Below are positions 1 through 11,972 of a stretch of 64,000 bases of DNA, in pieces. Made by a program: the position numbers and the translations under genes. Source of the stretch: Echinostoma caproni (Eukaryota > Platyhelminthes > Trematoda > Plagiorchiida > Echinostomatidae). Each line of letters opens with the position of its first letter. The first letter of the stretch is position 1. The notes beneath the pieces were generated by a model that was given only the letters and a program-made list of their open reading frames with translations, was not told the DNA's origin and searched no databases. Where the stretch lies: NCBI GenBank assembly GCA_900618425.1, contig UZAN01039730.1, positions 1 to 64,000 of the forward strand. The letters are read 5' to 3'.

Positions 1-228
1 GCTGACCCCATTCGTTTAACAAAAACTATTCAACGGAGGGTAGAATCAGATAAAGAATCAGTCCCAAATTAACTTGACCGGTTGCGTTAGAAACTTTGGT
101 GCACACAGAATCGGAAAACGTACCTTGATTCAGATCGATTTACTGAAGACTAAGAGTCTGTCTGTGTGCCGCGTCGTGGAATGTAACGATCATTGTAAAT
201 ACTGCAGATCTTCTATGACGAATTTGTC

Positions 229-366
229 GTGTGAGTGAAGCGTGAGCTGAAAAGCTGGGATCTGGTTGGGTCTCGTCAACAGTGCAAATCCATCGACCCA
301 ACTGGGGATCGAACCCGGGTCCTCACAGGCAGAACACAAGCATACTACCCAATCGGCCAACGGGCA
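229..366 (-). repeat. tRNA-derived SINE, copy 1
   Basis: A short interspersed repeat whose tRNA-like head reads on the minus strand. Reading leftward from about 366 there is an A-box-like TGGCCGATTGGG and then a B box GGTTCGATCCC, the internal RNA polymerase III promoter of tRNA-derived SINEs. The body ends in a block shared with the other copies in this window (CTGAAAAGCTGGGA on the plus strand). About 20 bases present in other copies, between the GCTGGGA and TCTGGTTGGG blocks, are missing here. It is non-coding; the small ORFs across it are incidental. Confidence 0.85.
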
Positions 367-570
367 GCTGATCAGGCGGTTTCTCATTTGGAATAAACGT
401 GACATAAGACAATCCATCTATTCGAGCGTGTTGCGATTATCGGTCCTCGTTCATCTCAGTATTGGTTTCAGGGTTATGACTCGGATGAAAACTTTTACAA
501 TCCGATTATGTGTTGTATGACAGTAGTGCAGGAATGATTTTGTTTCGATGATCAATTTGACGTGCAAAGG

Positions 571-631
571 AGGCGTCAACTGAAAAGCTGGGAAGCGCTG
601 AGCATCCTTTTCGACCAAAAGTCGCAACAGG
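571..631 (-). repeat. tRNA-derived SINE, partial copy (left palindrome arm)
   Basis: This stretch carries the SINE 3' body (GGCGTCAACTGAAAAGCTGGGAAG on the plus strand, shown here as two overlapping parts of the shared block) in the same orientation as copy 1. Similarity stops after TTTCGACC, before the tRNA-like head. It abuts the N at 632 and faces the complete copy to its right. Confidence 0.65.
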
Positions 632-632
632 N

Positions 633-806
633 TGTTGGCCGATTGGGTAGTATGCTTGTGTTCTGCCTGTGAGGACCCGGGTTCGATCCCCAGTTGGGTT
701 AATGGATTTGCACTGTTGATGAGACCCAACCAGATCGAAACAGCTCTCTAGTGCTTCCCAGCTATTCAGCCCACGCCTCATCTGTCCGACGAATTCGTCA
801 TAGAAA
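633..806 (+). repeat. tRNA-derived SINE, near-complete copy 2
   Basis: The tRNA-like head is on the plus strand: A-box-like TGGCCGATTGGG at 636-647 and B box GGTTCGATCCC at 680-690, 32 bases apart, close to normal tRNA spacing. The body then runs through the conserved TTGGGTTAATGGATTTGCAC and CCCAGCTATTCAGCCCACGC blocks to the end near GACGAATTCGTCATAGAA. This is the best reference copy of the family in the window. Confidence 0.88.
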
Positions 807-1121
807 CAAATCAAATCTTCCATTATTGTCATAAAACAAATAATCGGATTGTTTAAGGTTCTAGAGACTGAGGAGAATAAAACAGATTTTACCATCTTGC
901 ATTTTTTGTCTTCACTATGAATTGACGAATATTTTATCCATGCAGGGCAACAGAATGCAACGGCCTTGGTGCAAATTATAGTGTGTAACATGTTTCGGTC
1001 AAGCAAACCGAATGCGCATTTATTATTTGAGCGCAAAAGGTGAATTAGAGATGAATGCAGCGTGAAGTGCATTTGAGGACGTTTCCCAGGTCATCAACTA
1101 AGCGGACCAAGTGGCATAAAG

Positions 1122-1148
1122 ATATATATATATATATATATATATATA
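1122..1148. repeat. (TA)n microsatellite
   Basis: An uninterrupted dinucleotide tract of about 13 TA units. Similar tracts recur in this window beside SINE, hammerhead and LTR elements. Confidence 0.95.
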
Positions 1149-1922
1149 GCCACAAATGATGGCGGATGAATGAACAGTCTTGCATTTAAATATGAAAAAA
1201 TAATTTTGCCAAAAAACCGCGTGACGAAGGACGATTTCTCGGGTGCATACATTTCTAGCCTATATCTATTTTTAAACTCGTCTGCCTTCATTACGTTTCT
1301 TGTAAGGCATAATAATTAAGTCAGTTCGTCAAACAGACTCCTTACAACTTTCGGTGACATTCTTTGGGAGCGAGGTCCAGGTATTTGAACGTACGAAAAT
1401 CGTCAGTGAACCAAGCGGTTGCATGGGTCGGATAGCAGAATAAAATTTGACAAAACAAATAATGGAATTAGGGGGAGAGAGCAAAATAATGAAAAACACT
1501 AAACGGGGGGGGGGCAATTAATTGATCACTTATTACCTAAAACCCAGTTTTCATGAGATATTCCTTCTGTTGAAAAAGCGACAATTGGTTGAATAGTATC
1601 CGCTAGCGTCTTGATAGGAAATATGCTCAAGTATAGCCTAATGTGTGGGAACTGTCGAAAAGCCTGTGCGCACGACACCTTGCTTGCTGTAGCTCTATTG
1701 GTTTAACAGTCGTGTATATTTTACTGGGTTAGAATACAGGGTTTCATCCAGGAGTGACAGATGAATGAGCTCCTTTTTCGGCACTTCAGTTACTAGTCCA
1801 AATGTGTCTGTTTATAAGTTCAATATTCACGACTGAGTTAAATAAAGAATCCAATGTTTGCAAGTGTCAGGTTGTGAGGAATATGATGAGTTCAACCTGT
1901 TGATAACGAGTGCATTTCTTAC

Positions 1923-2073
1923 TTGAATAGCCAGGCTGTAAACCAATCTCAAGGTTACTGATGCACCAATTCAATAACCCTCGCAATACACAAGTTCGCC
2001 GATGAGTGTTCAAGAGAGCCAACATTGCTTCAGCAGTTGATGACAAACGGGGTCCGCTTGGATTTGACTCCAC
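1923..2073 (-). CDS. Putative internal exon, protein not recognised
   Basis: On the minus strand an open block of 50 codons starts after an acceptor-like ...CGCACGATAG and ends at a good donor, TTCAA|GTAAGAA. It enters in phase 0 and leaves with one base of a codon. The peptide is polar, with varied composition (for example LSSTAEAMLALLNTHRRT), and holds no motif I recognise. The acceptor has a poor pyrimidine tract. A chance ORF remains possible. Confidence 0.3.
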
Positions 2074-2493
2074 CTATCGTGCGAACAGATCTGAGTGATT
2101 AAGACCTAAAGAATGAACGGTCGGTTTTGGATGAACTATGTACCACCGTTTTTCTGTAATTAACAACCCAGATGACATTTTAGAACACATTGGTCTAGGT
2201 AGTTAGTCGTAATAAGGATGAGTGTTTGTGCGTATAATGAATACATTTCAACCAGTAGCCTGTCTTTTAGCTGAACCGATGACAAATGGCTGCAAATGCA
2301 TATCAATGTGCAGACAAGGAAACTCCTAATAAGCATTTGTCAGATATTGTGGCATTTAGAATGATGTGTAAACTGACTGTTATTTCTAATCTCAATGTGG
2401 ATTTTGCTTTCTCTGACAATAGTTTCTTTTATTGTGATCAATCGGACAAAGTGAATCTGAATGTGTTTTATCAGTCATGTTGCTATTTTTCAG

Positions 2494-2635
2494 GGGTGCC
2501 GAGAACACGTTTGCAGCATCCTCTTCACAGAGCACTCGACTGAATTTTCGCTTCTCTGCAGAGGTTTGTAAACAATACGGTTGCATACTGTTCCAATCCC
2601 GTCTTGGTTCGGTTAATGCAACGCCCATGTGCCTT
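2494..2635 (+). CDS. Putative internal exon, protein not recognised
   Basis: A strong acceptor (GTTGCTATTTTTCAG) precedes an open block that enters in phase 2 and ends at the donor-like GTAGGT at 2,636; a second possible donor lies four bases later. The peptide is polar and serine-rich (FAASSSQSTRLNFRFSAEVC), with no recognised domain. An ORF of similar length lies on the opposite strand, so strand choice rests on the splice signals. Confidence 0.3.
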
Positions 2636-2699
2636 GTAGGTGCCATCAGGGTTACAGTTCAACAGATAAGGAATTATTTGTGGAACAAATTTCCACTGT

Positions 2700-5280
2700 A
2701 AATCGCCCTTTCTTCTGAGTGCTGTTAAAGTAAGTTGAAAAACCGATGACATTACCTGTCAGGCAACTGATGGTACCATCCATAGCAAGACAATAAAGGG
2801 CCTACTCTCTGACGCTAATCTATTTTTGTTTTCAGCCTAGTCATAAGCGAATACGAATTAGGAGAGGTTAAACGAGTCCCATTTTGCAATGAAGATCAAT
2901 AGTGTTAGGTTGCAGTGCACGGCATCCTTATACCAATAAAATGAATTGTGGAGAACTTCGATGAAACAGATATACCAAACTAATGGCGTACTGTCGAATC
3001 GTGTAGATGCACTTCAACGACTTGGATGATAGAAAAACACGGAGCACACAGATATGTTTTGCAACGAAACATCAGGCGAATCCGGGCTGACGACAAATTT
3101 AAAATTATTGCGCCAACCGTGAATCCATAAATGTGTTCTCGCAGTTTTAATTAACTCCTTTGATCATTTACCTGTCGTATAATTTGGCGAATTGGGAGCA
3201 CTTTCTGACCTGGTTTGCAATATGTCACTCGCAAATCAAAATTATATCTCCTCCCCCCCCCCTGTTGCGTTCAGTATCTCAAATTTAAGTTATTAAATTA
3301 TCGATTAAACATTATTGTACGTTTTAAGTGATTACGACTGCGGAAACGGAATCTATTCATTGTTTCTGTTACCAACTACAGTCAAATGAGGGGATCTAAA
3401 ACGCTTATGAATCGACTTTTGATGCGGACTGAACTAACTTCCGTCAATGACCCGGTTGTTTTGATAATCCAGTTGGAGGGTGTTCTAATAGCTTAGAGCT
3501 AATGAGCGGGAGATTACATGGATTTCTAACTCAATAACACGATCACCAATAACTTGTTCTGTTATTAAATAACGACCTCGGACGACTCTTTATAAGAATT
3601 CACTTCACAATTTTACCTTTTTAATTCGCTAAACAATTTTAATCAGACTCAGTGCATGATGCACGTTATTCGTAATGTTTACCTTTATCAGAAAATTGTT
3701 GTTGATAAGTCCGCTATCGATGTTTAACTGACACGCTCTCCATTAGTTGGAACGGTCGTGATGTCTATCGAACTCTGTCTGACAAATGATTATCTCAGAT
3801 ATAGCGTCACAAACATCGAACGCGTTCGGACACAGAATCCTGATCGGTAGGAACACGCGCCAGTCAAAATCTGCCTACGTGAAACGATGTTTATGAACTG
3901 TTGTCGCGAACAACCCGTATGCAAATGAGATCATCATACCAATGGGAGTGCGTAACACGTTTCATTTTGCTAATGAAGACCCCCCAGGTACAGATTGACC
4001 ACTAGACGACAGAAAACGACAACAGCAGTAGGAGTAGTGTCAGCAGCTAGCGTACATAAAGAAATGGCGCTTGAAAATAATCACAGAAATCGAAGTACGC
4101 CCTCATTTAGAAAATCCTGAACTAATTAATGGAAGGGGATGCAAATGAGATGCGTGGCTAAGTGTTGTCTTTGTATATAATAAATAAACTAGGAAGGTGA
4201 CAGCAACATTACGAGAATTTTAGCTCAAACAAAATCAGAGAAGTTCGGTAATGCAGAATTTATTCTTGGTTTCAAAAATCCCCATAGCGAGTAGCAAATG
4301 AAATAAATTTGGTTTGTTGTAAATGATAAGTTAGCATACGGCTGGCAGCAGCAAACGTTTCCTATGTACCAACCACCGGAATATTCTGGCTTCACAGTCT
4401 CCCTCAACTGGGATTTCCGATTATAAAAGATGTCTTTGTTTGAGCTACTAGGCAAGAGTTTTGTTGCATAAGTCAATTACTATCAGATATATTTCTGTCT
4501 GTTGGCTCTTTTTTAAATCGTCCATTTACAGTATATATTCAGGTGAAATATTTATGACTCTAAATGGTAGGCAGCACACTACTTGGGGCTTATTGGCAAG
4601 CACTACATGTTCAGAAATGTGATTCATTGCCCATTGAGCAAAATGGTTAGTTCAGTATTATTTGATATCACCGTGGGTCACGTAGCTCCAAAGTTATTCA
4701 TCAAACTCATGCGATACGCTGTCTTTTGCCCGATCTCTTCCTTCCAATGCGTGAAATTTAGTCTCATTCGAGGGAATGATTGAGATTACACCCCAAGCCA
4801 GACATAAAGCATCTATGAACGTATCCGTTTATTTTGTCGGTTCTATTATTCAAATGCCTGGCGATCGTTTCATTTCTCGATTCCAATGACCGTCACCGGC
4901 GGACCAGTTATAGGAGAACAAAACCTCCGAGGAAAAAGTCACTGTAATTTATATTTATAAAAATTAGTCAGTTATAAAACAAGCATTCCAATTTCATTGC
5001 GTCAATACACTTTATACCTTGCTTTAATTTTAAGCACTTCATACAGTCGTTTTGGCATGGAGTCCACCAAAATGGACATTCCTCACTCCAATCTCAGATG
5101 CATGTTTTCGAGGTAGGAAACGTATCTCTGTCTTCAACATTGAGAGGAACTATTCGATTACATCCGGATCCAACCGTCTGTTGGCAAATAATAAATTGGA
5201 ATGTTCCAATCCAGAAAATTTAAAAATGTTTGAAAATCACATATAATGAGGATTAAGAATTTTAGGTGACAAATATTTAC
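2700..5280. other. Non-coding stretch, nothing recognised
   Basis: No ORF with coding character, repeat family or RNA gene was recognised. It contains a C10 homopolymer at 3,253-3,262 and AT-rich DNA otherwise. The small ORFs at 4,225-4,476 (minus) and 4,583-4,783 (plus) have no splice context or motif that I could support. Confidence 0.5.
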
Positions 5281-5487
5281 ATTTTTGTCCGGTGCAGTGT
5301 AATTTTCTAAAAAACTAGCAGAGCATATCATCTTTCTCGGTCTGGTGTTATCTTTGCTAATCCACACAGAGATTAAATGAAATGCCGGCTGGTGCGATTC
5401 GATTATTTTTGAGAAATTCAATACGTGGCCTACTTCGTTAAGCTTCAAATTTGTCAACGTCAGCTCTAATTCGAACTCAGCCATCAT
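5281..5487 (-). CDS. Putative first or internal exon, protein not recognised
   Basis: On the minus strand two adjacent ATG codons (AAAATGATGGCTGAG, a good initiation context) open 69 codons that stay open to a donor-like AAAAAT|GTAAAT at 5,280. The peptide starts MMAEFELELTLTNLKLNEVG and has mixed, coding-like composition. If the ATG is the true start this would be a first coding exon. No domain was recognised. Confidence 0.3.
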
Positions 5488-6635
5488 TTTTCCAAAATGA
5501 CCTTAACCCATTATGACTAGTTCACCCGCACCATACCTGATATTACTTTCTTGCCGCTAATCTCATCTGCTATTGAATTCAACTATTTACTCGCTTCGAG
5601 GGGAATGCCTTCCTTCTTATGTATTGCTTTCTTGCAAGAGGATTTCACTGGATTACATGATAAATCGCACATAAATTTACACCGTATCCATTGCACAAGT
5701 CAAGGATTGATGTGCCGGAATTGTTTAAATCTCTAATACGGTTCTTTATCGATGCATTTATGTTCAGAAGCTTCCAGTTATTTCATCCGCTTCGTGTTTG
5801 GTGACGGTCTGTAAACCTCACAAGTAAATGTTTGCAGGTCAATTTTTAATTTTCTTCGAGTTTTTTAGTATCGCAGTGTGTGACTTTTGAAAATACTGGG
5901 GCTTAAATTTTACGAACGTGAAATTGCATGTTGGAAGTATGCATTGATGTAATTTTGGGCTCGTTTAGGATAAACAATTACCATTGCTTGTTGTACTTAC
6001 GTTTCGAACTATAAGAAACAGGTAATTTCAAGTATAATACTTGTAGTGTTAATAATAAAAATAATAACACCTTTACGATGCAGGGATCAATCATAGGAAA
6101 GAAAGAACCTGATGCTGCTCTGAATTATATTTACATTTTCTAATTGTTAGATGTAGCTTTCAATTTACAAAAACACTCATCGTAACAAACGAAGCTGCAG
6201 GAATTTACCCTTTGCAACATGAGAATTGGGATCATTACAGTAGGAGGAAAGATCCGAAATGATTGCTCGTTGCCAATGACCACTTAAATGCGTGTATTAT
6301 ATTGGCAATCTAAATATACATTGTAATTGAGAATAAAGTGTCACTATTTTGATCAATTCCTGTATATAAGAGTCCGGTTGAACCTCCCTGCATAGAACGA
6401 CGTTTGTTCGAGTTGATGTCAATGGTTGAAAGGAAGACCTTTGGACTCGGTCATGGTTTGTTGCCATCAGATATTTTGCAGTGAGATTATTTTGAGAAAA
6501 GCTTGATTCTTACTTTAACGTCTGGTCTATGACGTCCTCAGGTCTAATGCTTCAAAATAATTCCAGATCTAGGAAACCACTGCATGTTCCCCGCGTGATA
6601 ACCAGTTCCCATACTGAGGAAACAAATATTTCAGG

Positions 6636-6853
6636 TCAAAAATACACATGGTGCAGATTTGCGCGTAACGCTGAGGTAACATTCTTTAAATAAATTGACC
6701 AATTCAACTTCATTTGCACACGAAGAAACTCGACGATTTCGGTGCGATAGGCACTAGAATGAATAGAAGAATTTGGGAGTGATTCTTCTCCAGGCCAATT
6801 GACTACCTCTCCATCGATTGAATTTTCTCCGAGGCGATCGAAATACAAATTAT
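6636..6853 (-). CDS. Putative exon, possibly 3'-terminal, protein not recognised
   Basis: A clear pyrimidine-rich acceptor on the minus strand (CATCACATCTTTCTAG) is followed by about 72 open codons in phase 1, ending in TGA at 6,636. The peptide is rich in polar residues and looks coding (FDRLGENSIDGEVVNWPGEE; later AYRTEIVEFLRVQMKLNWSI). A second acceptor-like TTTGTTTCCTCAG lies just beyond the stop, so a short intron could bypass it. No family was recognised. Confidence 0.35.
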
Positions 6854-7667
6854 CTAGAAAGATGTGATGGAGTGGGTCCTGTCATCAATCTAAAGTTGTG
6901 TAAAACGTCTCATCCTTCATTTGAGTCAAGTCAATGCAGAATACAAGTTTAGTTTAATGCCGGCTTCGCGTATTCAACTGAGTTCATCACATCATACCGG
7001 TTAACATTTTCATTGCCCCTGACACACCGGCCTGGGCAATTACGCAGTTTGCTGTCCATTCATATTCCGCACAGTTTGCAACAGACTACACTTTGTTCAC
7101 TAACCCTAGGGTTTCAAATTGATTCGACAAACATTTCCTAACAATATTAGTAGCAAATAAACATGTAAATTTTCTCAATAAGCTTGATGGCATTGTTTTA
7201 GAAGATGTGCAATGATTTTTGGTTGCACAGGAGTCATTATCAGTCCCTTAGAACACAACACCATTTTTCACACCAAACATCTGTGGTAAATGTTTTCATC
7301 TTTTGCTTTCTGGAGCTTGCCAAATGAACCACATTCAAGAAAAGAAAATCTCTTTTGATAACCCTGAAAACAAAAGCTTTCTACTGATTTTTTTGTTACC
7401 TCTAATACCGAAAAGTCTAGGTAGACCACACGTTGTTACGCAAAAAAGAAAATGTATTCAGCTTTCGAAAGAAATTCAGCTGACTAGGGTTTCTAGCGAG
7501 ATGGTAGGCGGTTCTACCGTCGTCCGGGTCAGTACTACCACCGAGCCATGAGGACCTTATATGGCTCTCTACTCCAAGTTCCAGGGCTAGATTTCCGATT
7601 ACCTTTCATTTCAGTATGAATAGTACAACCAACCGGATCTCAAGTGCAATCTCACTCGGCAATAACA

Positions 7668-8268
7668 TTATCTACCATTCGTGGCTTGAACCATAATATA
7701 AACTCGATACGTCAATTTCTTCAGTCCAATTCCCTTCCTGCTCTTTTTTGATCTATAACAAAACTTTCTTCTTTTACGAAAACCACCCATCTTCAGTTTC
7801 CCATTTATTCTCTTCACACTTCGTTCGTTCAAAAAGCTGGTGTTTATGCTTTCAATCATCATTTTATTGCTTCTACCTCGTTCTCCCACTTCAAACCTCA
7901 CCAACTGCGNAATGCGGCTGAACTTCGCTTCCAATCGTTCAATCACCACTTCTGCACTGTGTACCGTTCCCCAAATAGTGATGATTCTTAACACTTTGAT
8001 ATTTTATCGGCAAACATTGACAGCCTTGTTGAAGGAGAACCCAACGTTCAGTTCACAATTTCGGGTGACTCAATGTCTGTATCACAAATTGGCTGTTGCA
8101 CTTCTCGGGAATATTACCTGGTGATACGATTTTGCTGATTGGTGCAGCTTTCGAAACTTTCTGGCTTCCTACCCTTGGACTGACGGTTGCTACTTCGCCG
8201 ATGTTTCCATCTCGGCTTTGAAATTTTCCGAATTTCTTTTGCAAGGCATGTACATATTCATTCCTCAT
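7668..8268 (-). pseudogene. Decayed ORF pair with coiled-coil-like and basic segments, unknown
   Basis: Two overlapping minus-strand ORFs (8,053-8,268 and 7,668-7,994) in different frames. The second has a heptad-like stretch (VIERLEAKFSRI) followed by a very basic tail (FRKRRKFCYRSKKSRKGIGL). This resembles the coiled-coil plus basic region of LINE ORF1 or a Gag-like protein, but similarity is not demonstrable by eye. It carries an ambiguous base at 7,910. It lies 3' of the Penelope-like fragment on the same strand and may or may not belong to it. Confidence 0.3.
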
Positions 8269-8769
8269 TTCACTAAATCTGGCAAGCCTCTTTCTTCAGA
8301 ATGGTTGAATCACGCTTGTTTTCGGGTTGTTCGTAAAAGGAAATCAACTTTCTGTTGCTGACGTCTTTCACCTTATCCCGCTCGCGTCGATGGGTCTTTC
8401 AAGTACGCAACGGCTGTACAACCATCATACAGAAGACTAAGGAGAACCTTGTTGGGTTCAAAGCTGCACACTTATCAACACTCTTTCTGGAAGCCGGACG
8501 TTCTGTCCACCTGCTAAGGCGGTCTCTCATAACTTTTGTTGCATTCAGTTCCTACACATAGGAGAGATATCTAAGTGTTCTACTAAGTGTTCTACCCGCT
8601 TGAAAAAGCCGACATGTTTGCCGACCATTTTTTACTTCCATTCCTATCCTACTGAAATCACTCACCCAACTTTGAACATATCCCACAGCAAACCATCCTC
8701 TCACAACACTCATTTTCAACAGTAAGATACCTTAGATTCCCTTATCGCTTGAACCACACGAGCTACCTG

Positions 8770-9960
8770 AACCCTACGGGATTCCCCCTATTGGTCTCAG
8801 CGAAAACCCATGAACACGCCATCGTTTTGTCGATAGATCTCACCGTTCTTCTTAAACTGAAAATTTTGCAAGCAGAAATAAAACAGTCCTTTTAAGTCAT
8901 CCAAAGGGATGTTGACCTCTACAGTATCGGTTTGTACATAACTGAATAGGTATTCAATCGTTTTGCTTATGGAGACATTTGGGAACAACAAGATAATCTT
9001 CAGAGTATTGTTCAGTCGACCAGGCCTATGTCAAGAACTTTGTTCACAAAAGAAAATGTATGTTTGACACTATGCTTTGCCAACCCAACTCTAAAGGGTT
9101 TGAATAATTAGGCTAACCACTTTGTCAGGATATGTAATAGTGACACACATCCAAAATCTCTCCTAATGGTACTCCATCTTTGAGTACTTTTGCCAATCCA
9201 TAAAATCTCAGAATAACAGTCCCGGTTGGCCTAATGCGTGCGAAAGTAGATGCATCAATGACTCCCCTCTGTTTTAAACATCGCAAAATCTTAGAGAGCG
9301 CCCCTTCTATCTGGTCCGTAATGTCCTACTCATCGACTTCGTGAATTTTGACCAATCACGCAATACAGTATTCATCTCGTCTATGTAATCCCTTCAATTT
9401 AGCAGAAAAATTACCCTCTTATCCAATTTGGATGGCATAACATCCTTATTTTTCTGAAGGTCTCGTAATCGTCTGACGTGTAACGTCGACAAATTATTAA
9501 TATGCCTTTAGCTTCACATTCGGATGCTGGTAACAAGCATTCATTAAGATAGATTCAAGCCTTTTCAATCTCATTGAGATAAGGAACCATATCAGAAATT
9601 TGTACACACAGATTTTCAATTTCTACCCCCAGATCCAATTGGGTTGATATTCTTTTCGGACAACAAAACGTCGATGCCGGAAATGATAATTATAACAGTA
9701 TTTTGTCGAAATTTACGTTTGATAGATTGTGAACATACTGCTCGGTGTTGGTAGGGCACTCAACCATTGGCTTGGAACCGGTAAGTTGCAGACGAATTGT
9801 GGTTTGGCTTCGTTTCATCTCTTTGGACAAAATACACTGGGCATAGTCCTCAAAAGGTCGTCTTTCAGTCGGCGATAGATTATTCAACACACGCTCCGAC
9901 GTTAAATAATTACGCTCTAAATGCATTTCACAAAACAAAGAGATTAGGAAAGAAAACCCG
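8770..9960 (-). mobile_element. Penelope-like element fragment: N-terminal region and reverse transcriptase, degenerate
   Basis: Minus-strand translation in shifting frames gives successive Penelope-like signatures. First comes the N-terminal VHNLSNVNFDKILL block (about 9,690-9,735). Then follow LAKWLA-SLLKPFRVGLAKHSV-like text, the SFVNKVLDIG block near 9,040-9,060, and the reverse transcriptase segment TIEYLFSYVQTDTVEVNI ... CLQNFQFKKNGEIYRQNDGV ending at the GxxMG box near 8,790 (8,797-8,991). The family normally encodes a reverse transcriptase followed by a GIY-YIG endonuclease. Here everything after the GxxMG box is absent. Multiple frameshifts and stops make it a dead copy. Confidence 0.8.
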
Positions 9961-10389
9961 TACAAGTTTCGTTGCCGTTCAAGGTGCATACATCAGCTGG
10001 GATCATACACTGAAGATTATCTGAATAAGTGACAAGACTGCCTATGCATTCAAGCGTCGTTTGTTGTTCACTGCCAAGCCAATTGCGTGTTTGCGACTGA
10101 CGGAAAAATTCCCGAATCTGCGGTTTATTCAGAGCATACCCATTACTTGTTCCTGGGGAACATCGCACATAGGCTGCACGCTCAGCCGATTGTCCCAATC
10201 CATTCGTGACCACCCTGAGCCGCTGAATCCTGAAGCGATTACGTCACTCGTTATTGGAGTGGTCTCACACCTAACTGAAGCAAGTCACACTGAGGACCTG
10301 GCCAGGGTTTCCCGACCCCTGTATAAATTTGATAAGTGATTAACGAGTCAAGTTTGCTATGGGATACTGGCCACAGCAGAAACAGCGCA

Positions 10390-10605
10390 ACCCCGCTGCC
10401 TGTGCCCTCAAAAAATGTGGGAAGGTGCTAAACTTCGTTTGCTCTTTTTCTATTCAAAATGATGGTGTATAAAATGTGACGCATTGGCCAATTGATGAGT
10501 CACCGAAAAAGCTTATTCGCTTAACTGTGTTTTCATGTGTTTGCCGCTGGTATATTCCGGGAAAGCGTTAAAGCTTCACTGGCCCACAACAACTCATTTA
10601 TCGCT
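10390..10605. repeat. Dispersed repeat, similar to 56,580-56,660
   Basis: The blocks at 10,392-10,437 (TGTGCCCTCAAAAAATGTG ... GGTGCTAAACTTC) and 10,556-10,600 (AAGCGTTAAAGCTTCACTGG followed by CCCACAACA) both resemble 56,600-56,650. The family is unknown and its boundaries are not defined. Confidence 0.4.
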
Positions 10606-10907
10606 TCAGTCACACGATTCTATTGACTAGAAAGCGTGAAACCGATTAAAGATGGTTGAAGTTTGAAGGGATTCGTCTTAGATTTCGCTTATCCTTCGAG
10701 GGATTTGATTACATAATGGACCAATGCCCAGTTTACCTACCTGCAACCTGAAGTGAATTTAAATGGGCTTAAGTGAGGCAGAAAGATATTCCATCAGATG
10801 AAGAGCAGATAGAGGTTAGAATAATTGGCAACAAACCATTAGTTACAAGACTGGATTTACAGAGTTAGGAAATAGAAATACATGAAACAATCGGAGATAA
10901 AATACGC

Positions 10908-11213
10908 TCAAATGGTGCTATGAAGCAGATAAGTGTGGGCACCCGTCAGAGCAACAGTACCATGCTGTAGAAGGGAGGATAGTAGGTTGCCGGAACCAAT
11001 GCCAGTGATTAAATTGGTTTTAAACAGGAAGTTAATGATTTCTGTCGAATTGGAGATTATGTCAGCGGTATCATCTGGAATCAAAGAAACTGGAAGATCA
11101 TTAGCAGAATGTATACTTGGGCCTTTCATACTTTCAAAATTCACTGTATATCGTACTGGTCGATAACCTTTCCATTCATGTCTACTAGTGTGGCTACTTA
11201 GAAGTTGATGCAC
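10908..11213 (-). CDS. Open reading frame of uncertain status and strand
   Basis: A 101-codon ORF on the minus strand with varied composition (SANDLPVSLIPDDTADIISN ... LLQHGTVALTGAHTYLL) ending in TGA. An overlapping 77-codon ORF occurs on the plus strand at 10,933-11,166, so strand is uncertain. No convincing splice acceptor or protein family was found. Confidence 0.2.
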   Translation of the reverse strand: MHQLLSSHTSRHEWKGYRPVRYTVNFESMKGPSIHSANDLPVSLIPDDTADIISNSTEIINFLFKTNLITGIGSGNLLSSLLQHGTVALTGAHTYLLHSTI

Positions 11214-11972
11214 ATTTCAAGAATTGATTGGTTCAATTTTACATTAATACGGAACTGTATTTATTCGGTGTTGAATTCTAGGCTTTGTAACAGTATTCCC
11301 TACCTCTCACTAATCCTAATGATGTAAGGAAAAATATAGCTACTGGAGAAAAAGGAAGTTTTCACGAACAGCACGTAAAAGTAAACTTGGTCTAGTCGAC
11401 ACAAAGTTTACCAGTACTGTTTATTGATTGTGTCCGAGGCGAACCTTGGTCCTGAACGTGTCAGGGGTACTGGCCAAAGAACTCATTCACGCTGGGTCAC
11501 AGAGACGGATTCTAATTTCGTTCAGTTCGCTTGAAGGAAACAAAGGCGGAACAGGATTGCGTGAGCTTTCAAGAGAGCAGACAATGCTCACTGCTTGAGA
11601 CGGATGCTAGTGTAATTGGAAAAATAATTCAGGTAAATGTTCAATAATTAGAACCAAGGGATTCATGATCGTTTTGCTTCCCTTATGCACGTGTATACTG
11701 CAAACAACGATATCAGTGAAATAATAACCGTATGACGAAGACAAAATGCTGAATCACACCGCGCAGTGTACCACATGCATATGAAAAACGAGTTTGACGG
11801 TAAATCACCGAGGCAAAGCTATTCTGTTGTAACAATGCTATCAAAACCCAGTTAGTAATCGCCTGAGGTTAATTCCTTTTTCCATTGATTGTAGAGTAAT
11901 GGAGTTAGATAATTGTTGTAGTAGATCTTGAGGGTACGTTTGCTTTGGAACGGGGAAGCCTTTACCTTTCTT

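Larger units (their letters stand above)
480..870. repeat. Large imperfect palindrome containing two inverted SINE copies
   Basis: The left arm (about 495-631) and right arm (633-860) are reverse complements at low identity. Outside the SINE parts, the block ending ATAATCGGATTGT near 835-850 matches the reverse complement of the block at about 494-506, and both arms carry GAAACAAAATC-like and TGTCATA-like blocks in matching order. The single ambiguous base at 632 sits at the turning point. This could be a real inverted duplication or an assembly join. Confidence 0.6.

Noticed and set aside
266..520. ORFs across the SINE copies at 0.2-1.1 kb
   Set aside because: They are incidental reading frames through tRNA-derived repeats and recur in other copies of the same repeat.
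7510..7550. Minus-strand TGGCTCGGTGGTAGTAC resembling a tRNA A box
   Set aside because: A matching B box was not found downstream.
10490..10515. TTGATGAGTCACCGAAAAAGC resembling a hammerhead core
   Set aside because: Only six bases lie between the boxes, too few for stem II.
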